From an uncultured Eubacterium sp. (GTDB lineage: Bacteria; Bacillota; Clostridia; Lachnospirales; Lachnospiraceae), in assembly GCA_910586445.1 (NCBI GenBank), contig CAJUHV010000093.1:1-11999 (forward strand): DNA of 11,999 nucleotides, in the 5' to 3' direction. The position numbers and the translations under genes were made by a program. Below, piece by piece: positions 5,540-11,999 of this stretch (position 1 is the stretch's first letter; each line of letters begins with the position of its first letter). Below the pieces are notes generated by a model. It had not been told where the DNA came from. It did not search any database and saw only the letters and a list, made by a program, of their open reading frames with translations.

Positions 5540-7648
5540 ATGCCAAAAGCATTGTACATAGCCGAAAAACCGTCAGTAGCGCAGGAATTTTCAAAAGCGC
5601 TGAAAATGAATATGAAAAGGCACGATGGATATCAGGAGGGGGACCAGGCTGTCGTTACGTGGTGTGTCGGACATCTGGTGACAATGAGCTATCCAGAAGC
5701 ATATGATGAAAAATATAAAAAATGGAGCCTTGCCACGCTGCCGTTTATCCCGCAGGAGTTTAAATACGAGATCATACCAGGCGTGTCCAAGCAGTTTAAA
5801 ATTGTATCCTCACTGTTAAACCGCAGGGACATCGATACGATTTATGTCTGTACAGACTCCGGGCGGGAAGGGGAGTATATTTACCGCCTTGTGGAGCAGC
5901 TTGCAGGCGTACGGGGAAAGAAGCGGAAAAGGGTCTGGATTGATTCGCAGACAGAAGACGAAATACTGCGCGGCATACGCGAAGCAAAGGACTTATCTGA
6001 GTATGACAATCTGGCCTCCAGTGCTTATCTGCGTGCAAAAGAAGATTACCTGATGGGAATTAACTTTTCAAGGCTGTTGACACTAAAATACGGAACTGCC
6101 GTGGCGGATTATCTGAATGAAAAATATGCGGTCATATCGGTCGGACGCGTGATGACCTGTGTGCTGGGCATGGTCGTGCGCAGGGAACGCGAGATCCGCG
6201 ATTTTGTTAAGACACCGTTTTACCGGGTGATGTCTAAACTAGACAGCCATGGGCATAAAATAGAAAGTGAGTGGAAGGCAGTCGAAGGCTCCGCCTATTT
6301 TCAATCACCAAAACTGTATAAGGAAAATGGTTTTAAGGAAAAAAAAGATGCCGAGAGCCTGACTGCACATCTGGAAGAAAATCCTCCGGTTCTGGCAGAG
6401 CTGGTATCGCTGGAAAAGAAAAAGGAGACCAAAAACGCACCGCTGCTGTTCAATCTGGCAGAGCTGCAGAATACCTGTTCCAGGTTTTTTAAAATAAGCC
6501 CGGACCAGACACTGGGCATAGTACAGGAGCTCTATGAAAAAAAACTCGTAACTTACCCGCGTACAGACGCGCGTGTACTGTCAACGGCCGCGGCAAAAGA
6601 AATCCGTAAAAATATCAGCGGTTTATGTAAAATCCCCGGTGTCCAGGGCTTTGCGCAGGAAATACTGGACAAGGAAAGCTATAGAAGCATTGCAAAGTCA
6701 CGTTACACAAATGATAAGCAGATCACAGATCACTATGCAGTTATTCCGACCGGGCAGGGACTCGGCGCTATGAAAACGCTGAGCAGCACGGCAGTAAAAG
6801 TATATGAGACAATTGTGCGCCGCTTTCTTGCCATATTTTACCCGCCTGCCATATATTTAAAATACAGCATGACATTCCAGATCAAAGAAGAAAAATTTTT
6901 TGCCGGATTTAAAGTATTAAAGGATCAGGGATACCTGCAGGTGATGAATTATTCGTTTTTTAAGAAAAAGGACACCTCAGATCAGGAGAATCCTGCCATA
7001 AAAAAAGAAGCGTTTTCAGAAGAAAAGGGTCTGGCTGGAAAAAATCATAAACAGACAAAAGACGCTGTGCCGGATGCAGAGGCAGACGGACTGGAAAACG
7101 GCGGTGAGGATTCTGAGGCAGGTCTGCTTCAAGCGGCGGCGTCTCTAAAAAAGGGAGATAAGCTGCCCGTCGATCAGTTCTGGATCAAGGAAGGCGAGAC
7201 CTCTCCGCCAAAGCGCTATAATTCCGGTTCTATGATTTTGGCAATGGAGAATGCAGGACAGCTGATCGAAGATGAGGAGCTTCGTGCCACAATCAAGGGC
7301 AGCGGCATAGGCACGAGTGCCACAAGGGCAGAGATTCTGGCAAAGCTCGTAAAAAACAAATATCTGGCGCTGAATAAAAAGACACAGGTAATTACACCCA
7401 CGCTGCTCGGAGAGATGATTTTTGATGTAGTCAACGCTTCGATCAGACAGCTCTTAAACCCTGAGCTGACCGCAAGCTGGGAAAAGGGCCTTACCTATGT
7501 GGCAGAAGGGTCGATTACGACGCAGGAATACATGGTGAAGCTGGAGCAGTTTATAAAAAGCCGAACAAGCGGGGTTATGAATCTGAATAACAGGCATATG
7601 CTGCGCGGTTTCTTTGATCAGGCAGGTGCATATTATAAGACAAAATAG
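5540..7648 (+). CDS. topB: DNA topoisomerase III (type IA)
   Basis: Type IA topoisomerase that cuts one DNA strand through a tyrosine link, relaxing and decatenating DNA. The 702-residue protein begins with the Toprim motif ALYIAEKPSVA, including the catalytic Glu9, and has the acidic TDSGREGEYIYR (105-116), where the second Asp of the classical D-x-D is a Gly, as in the TopB subfamily common on clostridial chromosomes and conjugative elements. SVGRVMTCVLGMVVRRERE (200-218) follows, then the active-site block KKLVTYPRTDARVL with nucleophile Tyr339, and GSGIGTSATRAEIL (587-600). A charged low-complexity insert occupies about 475-538. No C-terminal zinc fingers are present. I chose ATG 5540 since GGAGGGG (5530-5536) precedes it; the ATG at 5528 overlaps that site and has no binding site of its own. 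It may be cotranscribed with the next gene, 91 bases downstream. Confidence 0.95.
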   Translation: MPKALYIAEKPSVAQEFSKALKMNMKRHDGYQEGDQAVVTWCVGHLVTMSYPEAYDEKYKKWSLATLPFIPQEFKYEIIPGVSKQFKIVSSLLNRRDIDTIYVCTDSGREGEYIYRLVEQLAGVRGKKRKRVWIDSQTEDEILRGIREAKDLSEYDNLASSAYLRAKEDYLMGINFSRLLTLKYGTAVADYLNEKYAVISVGRVMTCVLGMVVRREREIRDFVKTPFYRVMSKLDSHGHKIESEWKAVEGSAYFQSPKLYKENGFKEKKDAESLTAHLEENPPVLAELVSLEKKKETKNAPLLFNLAELQNTCSRFFKISPDQTLGIVQELYEKKLVTYPRTDARVLSTAAAKEIRKNISGLCKIPGVQGFAQEILDKESYRSIAKSRYTNDKQITDHYAVIPTGQGLGAMKTLSSTAVKVYETIVRRFLAIFYPPAIYLKYSMTFQIKEEKFFAGFKVLKDQGYLQVMNYSFFKKKDTSDQENPAIKKEAFSEEKGLAGKNHKQTKDAVPDAEADGLENGGEDSEAGLLQAAASLKKGDKLPVDQFWIKEGETSPPKRYNSGSMILAMENAGQLIEDEELRATIKGSGIGTSATRAEILAKLVKNKYLALNKKTQVITPTLLGEMIFDVVNASIRQLLNPELTASWEKGLTYVAEGSITTQEYMVKLEQFIKSRTSGVMNLNNRHMLRGFFDQAGAYYKTK

Positions 7649-7739
7649 GGAAAGAAAGCGTTTATTTGAAGCAGGAAGAGACCACAGGAACAGCAGGCGG
7701 TGAAGGTAAAAATAGAGAGCAGAAAGGAAGGAATATATT

Positions 7740-8411
7740 ATGGAACAGTGTAAAATTGAAAATATGTATGATTTGAAAGAAACAATTGCGGCACAGCTGT
7801 TTCAAGGGGTGCAGTATCCATGGGAAGTATTAAGCAGGATCAGCAGCTTTATTATTGAGCTTGGCAGTACGCTGGATGAGGCGGTATTTGAAAAGCGGGG
7901 AGAAAATATCTGGGTAGCAAGGTCAGCAGTGACTGCACCGACTGCCTGTCTGAACGGGCCGCTGATCATTGATGAAGGGGCAGAAATCCGCCACTGTGCG
8001 TTTGTCCGCGGCAGCGCGATTGTCGGCAGGGGTGCGGTTGTAGGCAATTCTACAGAATTAAAAAACGTAGTATTATTTAACGGCGTGCAGGTGCCGCATT
8101 ACAATTATGTCGGCGATTCTATTTTAGGATATAAATCTCATATGGGAGCAGGCTCCATCACATCAAATGTTAAATCTGACAAAACACTTGTAGTAGTAAA
8201 AAACGGTACGGAGCAGATTGAAACCGGTCTGAAAAAATTCGGAGCAATGCTGGGCGATCATGTTGAGGTCGGCTGTAACTCTGTATTAAATCCAGGCACG
8301 GTAATCGGCAGAAATACAAACATTTATCCGCTTTCTATGGTACGCGGTGTGATTTCCGGCGGTTCGATTTATAAAAATAAGAACGAAATTGCCCAGAAAC
8401 AGGGTGTATAA
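7740..8411 (+). CDS. Left-handed beta-helix (hexapeptide) acyltransferase-like protein, GlmU C-domain-like
   Basis: 223 residues with a helical N-terminus (1-50) followed by repeated hexapeptide-like turns (about 60-210): LIIDEGAEI, AIVGRGAVVG, VGDSILGYKSHMGAGSIT, MLGDHVEVGCNSVLNPGTVIG. The segment VPHYNYVGDSILG...GAGSIT closely resembles the acetyl-CoA-binding region of GlmU (PHLSYIGD...GAGTIT). There is no nucleotidyltransferase domain, so it is not a full GlmU, although such proteins are often labelled as UDP-GlcNAc pyrophosphorylase. By family it would form trimers and transfer an acyl group to a sugar nucleotide or other amine; the substrate is unknown. AGAAAGGAAGG (about 7720-7730) is the ribosome binding site. 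The final codons (YKNKNEIAQ) are repeated 77 bases downstream, next to a MITE-like element. Confidence 0.85.
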   Translation: MEQCKIENMYDLKETIAAQLFQGVQYPWEVLSRISSFIIELGSTLDEAVFEKRGENIWVARSAVTAPTACLNGPLIIDEGAEIRHCAFVRGSAIVGRGAVVGNSTELKNVVLFNGVQVPHYNYVGDSILGYKSHMGAGSITSNVKSDKTLVVVKNGTEQIETGLKKFGAMLGDHVEVGCNSVLNPGTVIGRNTNIYPLSMVRGVISGGSIYKNKNEIAQKQGV

Positions 8412-8447
8412 CAGCATTATTATTTGTGCGGGCATTCCATTTTAAGT

Positions 8448-8474
8448 ACAAAAATAAAAATGAAATTGCCCAGA
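8448..8474 (+). repeat. Diverged copy of the acyltransferase gene's 3' end
   Basis: Bases 8448-8474 match 8371-8397 at 24 of 27 positions with a constant offset of 77. In the same sense both encode YKNKNEIAQ; in the second copy the frame continues as SVFEKYFL and then stops, the added codons coming from the adjoining inverted-repeat element. Two of the three changes are silent (AAG/AAA, AAC/AAT) and the third is TAT/TAC, also silent, which suggests the copy once evolved as coding sequence. Confidence 0.75.
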
Positions 8475-8610
8475 GCGTGTTTGAAAAATACTTTCTGTGA
8501 GATGTACCCACAGGGCATGATAAGCGGTCTGTGCTGGTTAAATTAGAGATGAATGATCTGCGAAGAGGGGAGTGCAGGTGCAGATCGAAGGAATGATTTT
8601 TCAAACACGC
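8475..8610. mobile_element. MITE-like non-coding element with perfect 15-bp terminal inverted repeats
   Basis: GCGTGTTTGAAAAAT (8475-8489) and ATTTTTCAAACACGC (8596-8610) are perfect inverted repeats bounding a 136-base unit with no credible ORF. Inside, CTGTG/CACAG (8495-8499, 8509-8513) and GATCTGC/GCAGATC (8555-8561, 8580-8586) can form further stems, so the transcript would fold strongly. Both flanks show GA next to the ends, compatible with a 2-base target duplication but too short to prove it. It fits a miniature inverted-repeat element moved by a transposase elsewhere; the parent family is not identified. Confidence 0.75.
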
Positions 8611-8687
8611 GACTACTATTCGTGATGAGTATTCCACATAAAATGCAATTGAAAATAGTTGAAATATAAAACAGACTAAAGAATGTA

Positions 8688-8790
8688 TAAAATAAAAGAA
8701 AGAAATAAAAGAAAGAAATAAAAGAAGATAAAAGAAAGTAAAAAAGAAAATAAAAGAAAAAATACAGGAAAGAAAAATACAGGAATGGAA
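8688..8790 (+). repeat. A-rich tandem-repeat leader before the Nudix-GNAT gene
   Basis: About 100 bases almost free of C. GAAAGAAATAAAA occurs twice in exact tandem (8698-8710, 8711-8723) with partial copies on both sides. Then two 15-base units, GAAAAAATACAGGAA (8756-8770) and AGAAAAATACAGGAA (8771-8785), repeat the Shine-Dalgarno core AGGA. The second AGGA, at 8781-8784, is spaced seven bases before the ATG at 8792. The tract is slippage-prone and lies where changes in length would affect translation. Confidence 0.7.
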
Positions 8791-8791
8791 T

Positions 8792-9799
8792 ATGAGAAGT
8801 GAACAGTCAGATGAACAATGGGACCTTTATACAAAGGATCGGGAAAAAACAGGCTGCACACACCGGCGCGGGGATGCCATGCCAAAAGACAGATATCGTC
8901 TGGCTGTCCATGTGTGCATATTTAACAGTAAAAACCAGCTGTTGATCCAGCAGCGCCAGACTTATAAAAAGGGTTGGCCAAATATGTGGGATGTATCAGC
9001 GGCAGGTTCGGCAGTATCCGGTGAAAGCTCTGCCCAGGCGGCGCAGCGTGAGCTGATGGAGGAACTGGGGCTAGAGGCCGATCTGACCAAGGTGCGTCCC
9101 TTTTTTACGATGAGCTTTCCGAATGGATTTGATGATTTCTATATATTAGAGATGGATGTAGATCTCAAAAAACTGTGCCTGCAGGAAGAAGAGGTAAGGC
9201 AGGTAATGTGGGCCGGGAAAGAAGATCTTATCAGAATGCAGGCGCAGGGCATTATGATTCCGTATTGGTTTTTGGACAGGCTGTTTGACGTACGGGGCAG
9301 CTTCGACGCTCAGTGGGAAAGGCGGCACGATATACAGTACGGCATGGCGGGATTCCGGCATCTGGAATCCTGGATGAGCCTTGCAGAAATCGTAAGGCAG
9401 GATTTTCCGGGCATGGAGTCAGATGAGGCGATGAATGACTTCTGCGATACATCCATACAGTATATGAAGCAGGGCGGTGCCATGTATGCAGCGGACGGAA
9501 ATATGATTGTCGGCGCTCTGCTTTTTCAAGCGGCAGAGGCAGCAGGGCATAAAATTCGTTTTCTGGCAGTCCATCCTGAGTACCGCCGCCAGAATATCGC
9601 GCAGCAGCTGCTGGAGCATATGATGTGCAGGCTTGTAAAGGGGCAGGATGTTGTCGTAGAGACGTTCCGGGAAGGCGATAAGAGAGGCGGTGCAGCACGG
9701 GCATTTTATCAGTCATTTGGCTTTGTGCCGGCGGAGCTTGGGACATATCAGGGGTATCCGGTACAGGTTTTTGTGCTGAGCGGTAACACTCTGAAATAA
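8792..9799 (+). CDS. Nudix hydrolase fused to GNAT N-acetyltransferase
   Basis: 335 residues, two enzymes in one chain. Residues 1-165 are a Nudix hydrolase of the IDI/YfcD-like group: EQWDLYTKDREKTG near the start, then a complete Nudix box G-x5-E-x7-RE-L-x-EE-x-G-L at 72-94 with all metal-binding glutamates. This class cleaves a nucleoside-diphosphate-linked or other pyrophosphate substrate. Residues about 185-335 are a GNAT domain, with the acetyl-CoA segment IRFLAVHPEYRRQNIAQQLL (255-274; the usual glycine is Asn in RRQNIA) and the late motif AARAFYQSFGFVP (301-313). A linker (about 165-185) joins them. The start at 8792 keeps the conserved N-terminal motif and follows AGGA. The gene stands alone between an A-rich leader and a terminator. 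Substrates of both halves are unknown; linked repair or detoxification of a modified metabolite is speculation. Confidence 0.9.
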   Translation: MRSEQSDEQWDLYTKDREKTGCTHRRGDAMPKDRYRLAVHVCIFNSKNQLLIQQRQTYKKGWPNMWDVSAAGSAVSGESSAQAAQRELMEELGLEADLTKVRPFFTMSFPNGFDDFYILEMDVDLKKLCLQEEEVRQVMWAGKEDLIRMQAQGIMIPYWFLDRLFDVRGSFDAQWERRHDIQYGMAGFRHLESWMSLAEIVRQDFPGMESDEAMNDFCDTSIQYMKQGGAMYAADGNMIVGALLFQAAEAAGHKIRFLAVHPEYRRQNIAQQLLEHMMCRLVKGQDVVVETFREGDKRGGAARAFYQSFGFVPAELGTYQGYPVQVFVLSGNTLK

Positions 9800-9808
9800 T
9801 GTGTAACA

Positions 9809-9847
9809 CAAAAATCCCATCGCGAAGCGATTTTTAATGGATTTTTG
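9809..9847 (+). terminator. Rho-independent terminator after the Nudix-GNAT gene
   Basis: The inner stem ATCGC-GAA-GCGAT (9819-9831) runs into a T-run ending at 9835, the classical intrinsic layout. It is enclosed by a second inverted repeat, CAAAAATCC (9809-9817) with GGATTTTTG (9839-9847), which also makes it usable from the other strand. It lies ten bases after the stop codon. Confidence 0.8.
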
Positions 9848-9849
9848 CA

Positions 9850-9880
9850 TGTAACAGGTCAGCATGTCTGAACTGTTACA
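9850..9880. repeat. Hairpin with TGTAACAG arms
   Basis: TGTAACAGGTCAG (9850-9862) and CTGAACTGTTACA (9868-9880) pair at 12 of 13 positions around a 5-base loop. TGTAAC also occurs at 9802-9807, so the stretch 9802-9880 is bounded by TGTAAC and GTTACA. It has no T-tail. It could be part of a small repeat unit together with the terminator, or a protein binding site upstream of the next operon. Confidence 0.6.
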
Positions 9881-9958
9881 ATAATGTAAAAGCAGAGTTA
9901 CTTTTTTATGGAAAAGTACTAGACTAATTCGACGAAATATGCGAAAATAAATGCAGTA

Positions 9959-9981
9959 TGTTGAACGTTAAATGTTTAACA
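9959..9981. promoter_or_regulatory. Imperfect palindrome upstream of the scaffold/GGGtGRT operon
   Basis: TGTTGAACG (9959-9967), five bases, then TGTTTAACA (9973-9981) form a two-fold symmetric site matching at 7 of 9 positions. It lies 70 bases before the operon's first ATG, where a repressor or activator could bind. I could not assign a regulator, nor find a convincing sigma-A promoter pair nearby. Confidence 0.35.
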
Positions 9982-10050
9982 TGTGGTTATTGCAGCGGGG
10001 AGATCACCGATTTCCGCTGTATCATTCATCTAATTGAAAGGAGTCTTACA

Positions 10051-10743
10051 ATGATTTACACACACGAAGTTCAAAACATGTGTCCGGTTGCAAAAGGTGC
10101 AAAGCACGAACCGGCTCCAATCCCGGAAGAAGGAAAATGGGTACATTCTAAAAAAATTGAAGATATTTCTGGATTTACACACGGCATTGGCTGGTGTGCT
10201 CCGCAGCAGGGTGCCTGCAAGCTGTCCTTAAATGTAAAAGAAGGCATAATCCAGGAAGCATTGGTTGAGACAATCGGATGTTCCGGCATGACACATTCTG
10301 CAGCTATGGCAGCAGAGATCCTGCAGGGTAAGACAATCTTAGAAGCATTAAATACAGACCTTGTATGTGATGCGATCAATACAGCAATGAGAGAGCTGTT
10401 TTTACAGATTGTTTACGGACGTACCCAGAGTGCATTTTCAGATGACGGCCTTGCAGTAGGTGCAGGACTTGAAGATCTGGGCAAGGGACTTCGTTCTCAG
10501 GTTGGTACTATGTACGCAACAAAAGAAAAAGGTGTTCGTTATTTAGAGATGGCAGAAGGTTATGTAACCGGCATTGCCTTAGATGCAGATGATGAAGTAA
10601 TCGGATATCAGTTCGTTTCTCTAGGAAAAATGACTGACTTTATTAAAAAAGGCGATGATCCTAATACAGCATGGGAGAAAGCAAAAGGTCAGTACGGACG
10701 TGTAGCAGATGCTGCGAAGATTATTGATCCGAGAGTAGAGTAA
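10051..10743 (+). CDS. NifU/IscU-like iron-sulfur scaffold protein, GGGtGRT-associated
   Basis: 230-residue cytoplasmic protein resembling the scaffold family that builds or carries Fe-S clusters. Cysteines are at 11, 49, 56, 77 and 106; GWCAPQQGAC (47-56) and ETIGCSGMTHSAAMAAEIL (73-91) recall the NifU/IscU pattern, in which a cysteine precedes the S-x-A-M/S helix. After about residue 110 it departs from IscU: the rest (for example GLEDLGKGLRSQVGTMYATKEKG, split here as an 18-22 segment near 139-161) is not a NifU domain I recognise. ATG 10051 is preferred because GAAAGGAG (10036-10043) precedes it; an upstream in-frame ATG at 9958 lies in the palindrome region and has no good site. The next gene follows after 19 bases. 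Cluster binding is inferred, not shown. Confidence 0.8.
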   Translation: MIYTHEVQNMCPVAKGAKHEPAPIPEEGKWVHSKKIEDISGFTHGIGWCAPQQGACKLSLNVKEGIIQEALVETIGCSGMTHSAAMAAEILQGKTILEALNTDLVCDAINTAMRELFLQIVYGRTQSAFSDDGLAVGAGLEDLGKGLRSQVGTMYATKEKGVRYLEMAEGYVTGIALDADDEVIGYQFVSLGKMTDFIKKGDDPNTAWEKAKGQYGRVADAAKIIDPRVE

Positions 10744-10762
10744 GGAAGGGAGAACGAAGATC

Positions 10763-11773
10763 ATGGCATTATTTGAATCATATGAAAGAAGAATTGACCA
10801 GATTAACGCTGTGTTAAGCAGCTATGGCATCAGCTCTTTGGAAGAAGCTGAAAAAATCACAAAGGATGCTGGGCTTGACGTATACGATCAGGTAAAGAAA
10901 ATCCAGCCGATCTGTTTTGAAAATGCATGCTGGGCATATACAGTAGGCGCAGCAATTGCAATTAAGAAAGGCTGCAGGAAGGCAGCAGATGCTGCTGCTG
11001 CAATCGGTGAAGGCCTGCAGGCATTCTGTATACCTGGATCTGTAGCAGATCATAGAAAAGTAGGACTTGGACATGGCAACTTAGGCAAGATGCTTTTGGA
11101 AGAAGAGACAGAGTGTTTCTGCTTTTTAGCAGGACATGAATCTTTTGCAGCTGCTGAAGGTGCAATCGGCATTGCTGAGAAGGCAAACAAAGTACGTAAA
11201 CAGCCGCTGCGTGTAATCTTAAATGGTTTAGGCAAAGACGCTGCCCAGATCATTTCACGTATCAATGGGTTCACATTTGTAGAAACACAGTATGATTACA
11301 AAGAAGCAAAATTAAATGTAGTATATGAGAAAGCTTATTCTGAAGGACTCCGCGCTTCTGTAAAATGCTACGGCGCAGATGACGTGCAGGAAGGTGTGGC
11401 AATCATGCACCATGAAAACGTAGGCGTATCCATTACAGGAAACTCTACAAACCCGACACGTTTCCAGCATCCGGTAGCAGGTACATACAAAAAAGAATGC
11501 AACGAGCAGAACAAAAAGTATTTTTCAGTAGCCTCCGGCGGCGGTACAGGACGTACGCTTCATCCAGACAACATGGCAGCAGGCCCGGCATCTTACGGCA
11601 TGACAGATACAATGGGACGTATGCATTCTGATGCACAGTTTGCAGGTTCATCCTCTGTTCCGGCTCACGTAGAGATGATGGGACTGATCGGCATGGGAAA
11701 TAACCCGATGGTTGGGGCTACTGTAGCAGTGGCTGTTTCCGTTGAAGAAGCAGCGAATGCTGGGAAGTTCTAA
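10763..11773 (+). CDS. GGGtGRT-family protein of unknown function
   Basis: 336 residues carrying the motif that names the family, SGGGTGRTLHPDN (258-270). Other glycine-rich or conserved-looking stretches are RKVGLGHGNLGKMLL (98-112), SITGNSTNPTRFQHPVAG (223-240) and MGLIGMGNNPMVGAT (306-320). Eight cysteines occur at 51, 56, 71, 89, 118, 120, 202 and 246, including CFENAC and CFC, so metal or cluster binding is possible. No signal peptide or membrane helix is evident. GGAAGGGAG (about 10743-10751) is the binding site, overlapping the end of the preceding scaffold gene, so the two are almost certainly cotranscribed. Both use many GCA, GTA and CGT codons, suggesting good expression. The family is found mainly in anaerobes and has no established reaction; the scaffold partner suggests an Fe-S or redox role. 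Confidence 0.88.
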   Translation: MALFESYERRIDQINAVLSSYGISSLEEAEKITKDAGLDVYDQVKKIQPICFENACWAYTVGAAIAIKKGCRKAADAAAAIGEGLQAFCIPGSVADHRKVGLGHGNLGKMLLEEETECFCFLAGHESFAAAEGAIGIAEKANKVRKQPLRVILNGLGKDAAQIISRINGFTFVETQYDYKEAKLNVVYEKAYSEGLRASVKCYGADDVQEGVAIMHHENVGVSITGNSTNPTRFQHPVAGTYKKECNEQNKKYFSVASGGGTGRTLHPDNMAAGPASYGMTDTMGRMHSDAQFAGSSSVPAHVEMMGLIGMGNNPMVGATVAVAVSVEEAANAGKF

Positions 11774-11812
11774 ATATACTTTATAAGTGAATATGCCGGA
11801 AGGCTTGAAAAT

Positions 11813-11836
11813 ACCGTAATCCCAAATGTTTACGGT
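11813..11836. repeat. Small hairpin in the operon 3' region
   Basis: ACCGTAA (11813-11819) and TTACGGT (11830-11836) form a perfect 7-bp stem with a 10-base loop, 40 bases after the GGGtGRT stop. No T-run follows, so it is more likely an mRNA 3' structure than a terminator. Confidence 0.5.
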
Positions 11837-11859
11837 TAGAGGGAAGTAATTTCAGATTA

Positions 11860-11898
11860 GGCGGTATAGCCCCAATTACAAGGGCTGTACCGTCTTTT
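11860..11898 (+). terminator. Rho-independent terminator of the scaffold/GGGtGRT operon
   Basis: GGCGGTATAGCCC (11860-11872) pairs with GGGCTGTACCGTC (11882-11894) over 13 positions, two of them G-U, around a 9-base loop, followed by TTTT at 11895-11898. It lies 87 bases after the stop codon and closes the operon. Confidence 0.85.
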
Positions 11899-11999
11899 CG
11901 AGTTCCTATGCGCCTTGCCGTTTCGGTTGTGTGGCAGAAAGGAAATGGTAGTGTAAAAAAGTTTGTGTCTTTGGTAAAAAATGACTCCTTTTTGGTAAG

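Larger units (their letters stand above)
8412..8791. other. Gene-free region: duplicated gene tail, MITE-like element, A-rich leader
   Basis: This 380-base stretch holds no convincing gene. In order it contains about 36 bases after the acyltransferase stop, a diverged copy of that gene's 3' end (8448-8474), a 136-base inverted-repeat element (8475-8610), about 80 unremarkable bases and an A-rich tandem-repeat tract (8688-8790). Open frames crossing it on the minus strand follow the element and do not resemble a protein I know. Confidence 0.65.

Noticed and set aside
8335..8637. 100-residue minus-strand open frame across the MITE-like element
   Set aside because: It reads through the inverted-repeat element and into the acyltransferase gene's 3' end, has no clear ribosome binding site and no recognisable domain.
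8688..8790. CRISPR array in the A-rich tandem repeats
   Set aside because: The repeats are 13-15 bases, directly adjoining and low complexity, with no spacers.
9252..9809. 185-residue minus-strand open frame
   Set aside because: It lies wholly antisense to the Nudix-GNAT gene, whose domain motifs are clear, and has a low-complexity composition typical of a shadow frame.
9958..10050. Longer start for the scaffold protein at ATG 9958
   Set aside because: There is no good binding site before it, it overlaps the palindrome, and ATG 10051 has a strong Shine-Dalgarno site.

Overview
The window looks like part of a low-to-mid GC Clostridia chromosome, most likely Lachnospiraceae. This rests on the gene families seen: a fungal/archaeal-type aspartate-semialdehyde dehydrogenase, a lone DUF234-type ATPase, a Nudix-GNAT fusion and a GGGtGRT-protein gene pair. 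Strong Shine-Dalgarno sites and A/G-rich leaders fit this. It is an inference from recognised families; no database was searched. All supported genes are on the plus strand.

Layout. (1) 1-637: the right-hand part of an IS200/IS605-type element. It has the end of tnpA, a tnpB missing its middle, and a well-preserved omega-RNA/right-end region. (2) 760-3496: two unlinked amino-acid genes, argH (arginine biosynthesis) and asd (lysine/threonine/methionine branch), the latter with its own probable promoter. (3) 3497-3995: about 500 bases without a protein gene but rich in inverted repeats, then a strong sigma-A-like promoter, a long leader and a possible 11-codon upstream ORF. (4) 3996-5357: a DUF234-type ATPase whose ATPase and nuclease-like motifs both look eroded. 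(5) 5540-8411: topoisomerase III, then a hexapeptide-repeat (left-handed beta-helix) acyltransferase-like protein. (6) 8412-8791: no gene; a copy of the preceding gene's 3' end directly abuts a MITE-like element with perfect 15-bp inverted ends, followed by an A-rich tandem-repeat leader. (7) 8792-9799: a Nudix hydrolase fused to a GNAT acetyltransferase, followed by a terminator and a second hairpin. (8) 10051-11773: a tight two-gene operon of a NifU/IscU-like scaffold protein and a GGGtGRT-family protein, then a clear terminator. The last 100 bases hold no recognisable gene.

How the genes relate. Most are independent housekeeping or accessory genes, not one system. The exception is the final pair, whose 19-base spacing and cysteine content suggest a shared role in an iron-sulfur or related metal/redox process that is not well defined. 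It is the best candidate for an under-described system here. The most informative non-coding signals are the tnpB/omega-RNA relic, the MITE with its adjacent duplication, and the nested inverted repeats after asd.
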